Source of the DNA: Lentihominibacter faecis
Lineage (GTDB): Bacteria; Bacillota; Clostridia; Peptostreptococcales; Anaerovoracaceae
Reading direction: 5' to 3'
DNA length: 8,066 nt
Assembly (NCBI RefSeq): GCF_014306095.1
Contig: NZ_JACRWC010000023.1
Coordinates: forward strand, 1 to 8,066
Under the pieces are notes generated by a model. The model saw only the letters and a list, made by a program, of their open reading frames with translations, made no database searches and was not told the origin of the DNA. The translations under genes and the position numbers were made by a program. Below, piece by piece: positions 6,558 through 8,066 of the stretch; within the stretch, counting starts at the first letter, position 1, and every line of letters begins with the position of its first letter.

Positions 6558-6673
6558 TTACTTGGATTTTTTTGCCATTTTTTTGTACTTTTCTTGGGTG
6601 TTATCTTAGGAAGACCATCCAATTCCCATCTTTTTGTAATACTCACCTGTTCATCATTTTTCTTACTTTTCAT
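6554..6673 (-). CDS. 39-aa basic small protein, unknown, between CRISPR repeats
   Basis: The frame starts MKSKKNDEQVSITKRWELDG and ends at a TAG inside the orphan repeat. A near-perfect Shine-Dalgarno sequence, AGGAGGT (6687-6681), lies 7 nt before the ATG, which is the best argument that it is translated. It is Lys-rich (10 of 39), with two Trp and no membrane segment. The upstream 50-aa frame ends inside the ribosome binding site, so the two behave like a coupled pair. No family is recognised. Candidates are a captured phage or plasmid gene, an anti-CRISPR-like protein or a local CRISPR accessory peptide, with no evidence favouring one. Confidence 0.6.
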   Translation of the reverse strand: MKSKKNDEQVSITKRWELDGLPKITPKKSTKKWQKNPSK

Positions 6674-6680
6674 TTAAGTT

Positions 6681-6687
6681 ACCTCCT
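6681..6687 (-). promoter_or_regulatory. Strong Shine-Dalgarno sequence for the 39-aa small ORF
   Basis: AGGAGGT lies 7 nt upstream of the ATG at 6673 and overlaps the stop codon of the preceding small ORF. It is the strongest ribosome binding site in the window. Confidence 0.8.
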
Positions 6688-6838
6688 ACTCAGAATCTTC
6701 TAACGTTGCTACATAATAGAAACCTTGTTTTCTAACAGATTTAATTGTACATGACTCGTTAGTTTTGTGTAATACTTCTCCTTCTGGTTGTCCAGATTGA
6801 GACACATTAGTTATGCGTGCACCACGTTTATTTTCCAT
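6686..6838 (-). CDS. 50-aa small protein, unknown, between CRISPR repeats
   Basis: From the ATG at 6838 the frame reads MENKRGARITNVSQSGQPEG and ends GFYYVATLEDSE. Its TAG overlaps the ribosome binding site of the next small ORF. It has no clear Shine-Dalgarno sequence of its own. The frame stays open upstream through the last array repeat (encoding ETYRPPTGDR), with no further ATG before a stop in the first spacer, so a non-ATG upstream start is possible. Hydrophilic, no membrane segment, no recognised family. It is visibly AT-richer than the chromosomal genes. Moderately likely to be real because of the coupling to its neighbour. Confidence 0.45.
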   Translation of the reverse strand: MENKRGARITNVSQSGQPEGEVLHKTNESCTIKSVRKQGFYYVATLEDSE

Positions 6839-7169
6839 TTTAAAAATAAGCTTTACATTATTGTTTCTGTCCCCTGTCGGGGGTCTATAAGTTTCTATAA
6901 CCGTCTGATGAGTCTTTGAAAATTAAGACGAAGTTTCCGTCCCCTGCCGGGGTTCTATGAGTTTCTATGCAAACGCAAAGTATGACGCAAAGACATACCA
7001 ACAGTTTCCGTCCCCTGTCGAGGTTCTATAAGTTTCTATGTGCTGCACGAAAGTGATAAGGACGGTGGTTGAAAATTTCCGTCCCCTGTCGGGGCTCTAT
7101 GAGTTTCTATTATTTTCACAGAACGGCGAACAAGACAAAGCGAATGAAGTTTCCGTCCCCTGTCGGGGT

Positions 7170-7270
7170 TCTATGAGTTTCTTATTAGTCATAATCAGCT
7201 TCATAGTATGTGCTAACACGTTTCCGTCCCCTGTCGGGGTTCTATAAGTTTCTATAAAAATGTATAAATT
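7170..7270. repeat. 101-bp exact duplicate, first copy
   Basis: Identical to 7966-8066 at an offset of 796 bp. It covers the end of one repeat, a whole spacer, a whole repeat and the first 15 nt of the next spacer. The base before it differs between copies (T here, G at 7965). Confidence 0.95.
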
Positions 7271-7965
7271 ATCTAATAACAAATTGGTCGATTTGTTTCC
7301 GTCCCCTGCCGGGGTTCTATGAGTTTCTATACGCATCGAAAACCGAAAATGGAAAATGTACTTGTTTCCGTCCCCTAACGGGGTTCTATAAGTTTCTATG
7401 ACAGCATGAGAGCGTTTGCAGCAATCCTTATTTTGTTTCCGTCCCCTATCGGGGTTCTATGAATTTCTATCAATTATGAGGAAGAACACAGAAAACTGTG
7501 GAAGTTTCCGTCCCCTGTCGGGATTCTATAAGTTTCTATCAGTATCTGGAAGAAACTTTATGGGTTGAAGACAGTGTAAGTTTCCGTCCCCTGTCGGGGT
7601 TCTATAAGTTTCTATTCACTGGAAGGAGTTCATGGGAGAAAATACTAAGACGTTTCCGTCCCCTGCCGAGGTTCTATGAGTTTTTACAATATGTTTGATG
7701 ACTTCGATATTGATTATAACCAGCAGAAGTTTCCGTCCCCTATCGGGGTTCTATAAGTTTCTATTATCTGGTGTTGGTGGAAAAACAACAATGTTACCAC
7801 TTTTCCGTCCCCTGTCGGGGTTCTATAAGTTTCTATCGTAATTCGTGATTTTAAAACATCAGAGCCGCTTGAAGTTTCCGTCCCCTGTCGGGGTTCTATG
7901 AGTTTCTATTTATTTGCCAATAAGTACCATGATTATTTTACATCGTTTCCGTCCCCTATCGGGGG

Positions 7966-8066
7966 TCTATGAGTTTCTTATTAGTCATAATCAGCTTCAT
8001 AGTATGTGCTAACACGTTTCCGTCCCCTGTCGGGGTTCTATAAGTTTCTATAAAAATGTATAAATT
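7966..8066. repeat. 101-bp exact duplicate, second copy, at the contig end
   Basis: Identical to 7170-7270 and ending exactly at the last base of the window. A match of fixed length that stops at a contig end is the signature of a k-mer overlap where an assembly graph looped. A genuine duplication of an 11-unit block of the array is the alternative. Confidence 0.95.

Larger units (their letters stand above)
6863..8066 (-). CRISPR. Type III-A-like CRISPR array, 17 repeats, runs off the right edge
   Basis: The 36-nt repeats start at 6863, 6933, 7004, 7075, 7149, 7220, 7295, 7364, 7435, 7504, 7580, 7652, 7729, 7801, 7874, 7945 and 8016. The 16 complete spacers are 33-41 nt, a spread usual in type III arrays; a 15-nt partial spacer ends the window. 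In crRNA sense (minus strand) the repeat begins ATAGAAAC, carries the hairpin CCCC-GNNA-GGGG and ends GGGGACGGAAAC, giving the 8-nt type III handle ACGGAAAC. The repeat next to cas1 is diverged (6863, two changes), so this is the leader-distal, oldest end; the leader lies right of 8066. Repeats are unusually variable: plus-strand position 27 is A in nine and G in eight, and the loop is TGTC, TGCC, TATC or TAAC. The spacer at 7981-8015 is identical to that at 7185-7219. Confidence 0.98.

Noticed and set aside
6558..6862. Reading the 305-bp interval as the CRISPR leader
   Set aside because: The handle sequence, the wobble evidence and the decayed repeats at this side place the leader at the other end of the array.
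7331..7363. 12-nt match (AAAATGGAAAAT) between a spacer and the start of the 50-aa small ORF, hinting at self-targeting
   Set aside because: Short, A/T-rich and flanked by mismatches; expected by chance at this composition and too short for type III targeting.
7038..7698. Open frames of 66-79 codons across the CRISPR array on both strands
   Set aside because: They consist of the repeat read in frame (for example PVPCRG or ETYRTPTGDGN) joined through spacers; no ribosome binding sites and no protein-like continuity.

Overview
The window looks like a whole short-read contig from a spore-forming, probably gut-type clostridial Firmicute (Lachnospiraceae or Ruminococcaceae-like). The clues are a spoIIIAA-spoIIIAB pair (found only in endospore formers), strong AGGAGG-type ribosome binding sites, and a type III-A-like CRISPR locus. 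Both ends are artificial. Bases 1-26 are Nextera/Tn5 library adapter, and the last 101 bases exactly repeat an internal segment of the CRISPR array, as expected where an assembly graph looped. Every gene I can support is on the minus strand, so the locus reads right to left.

Layout in transcription order. (1) 8066-6863: CRISPR array with 17 repeats of 36 nt and spacers of 33-41 nt. The crRNA strand is minus: the repeat ends in ACGGAAAC, the 5' handle known from type III-A systems, and stem substitutions remain G-U pairs only on that strand. The leader must lie beyond the right edge. (2) 6862-6558: an anomalous 305-bp interval between the last array repeat and an orphan degenerate repeat. It carries two overlapping AT-rich small ORFs (50 and 39 aa). 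(3) 6557-6522: the orphan repeat, whose hairpin is intact, 32 nt ahead of cas1. (4) 6489-3792: cas1, cas2 and csm6, tightly packed. Cas1-Cas2 would acquire spacers; Csm6 is a CARF-HEPN ribonuclease expected to be switched on by cyclic oligoadenylate from Cas10. The effector genes (cas10/csm1-csm5) and cas6 are not in the window and probably lie to the right of the array. (5) 3774-1934: two unrecognised genes, 17 and 2 nt downstream of the preceding genes. Both begin with the same C-x2-C-x13-C-x2-C zinc ribbon; the second adds a DUF5067-like domain and an extremely acidic tail. Their spacing makes them candidate accessory genes of the CRISPR operon. (6) 1933-1474: non-coding, with a perfect 13-bp inverted repeat, a tandem 18-mer and a possible sigma-E promoter. 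(7) 1473-27: spoIIIAA, with an unusual repeat-built insertion, and the truncated spoIIIAB.

Most worth following up: the zinc-ribbon pair behind csm6, the small ORFs lodged between CRISPR repeats, and the unusually polymorphic repeats. No homology search was possible. Family names rest on motifs I can read; functions of the unknown genes are left open.
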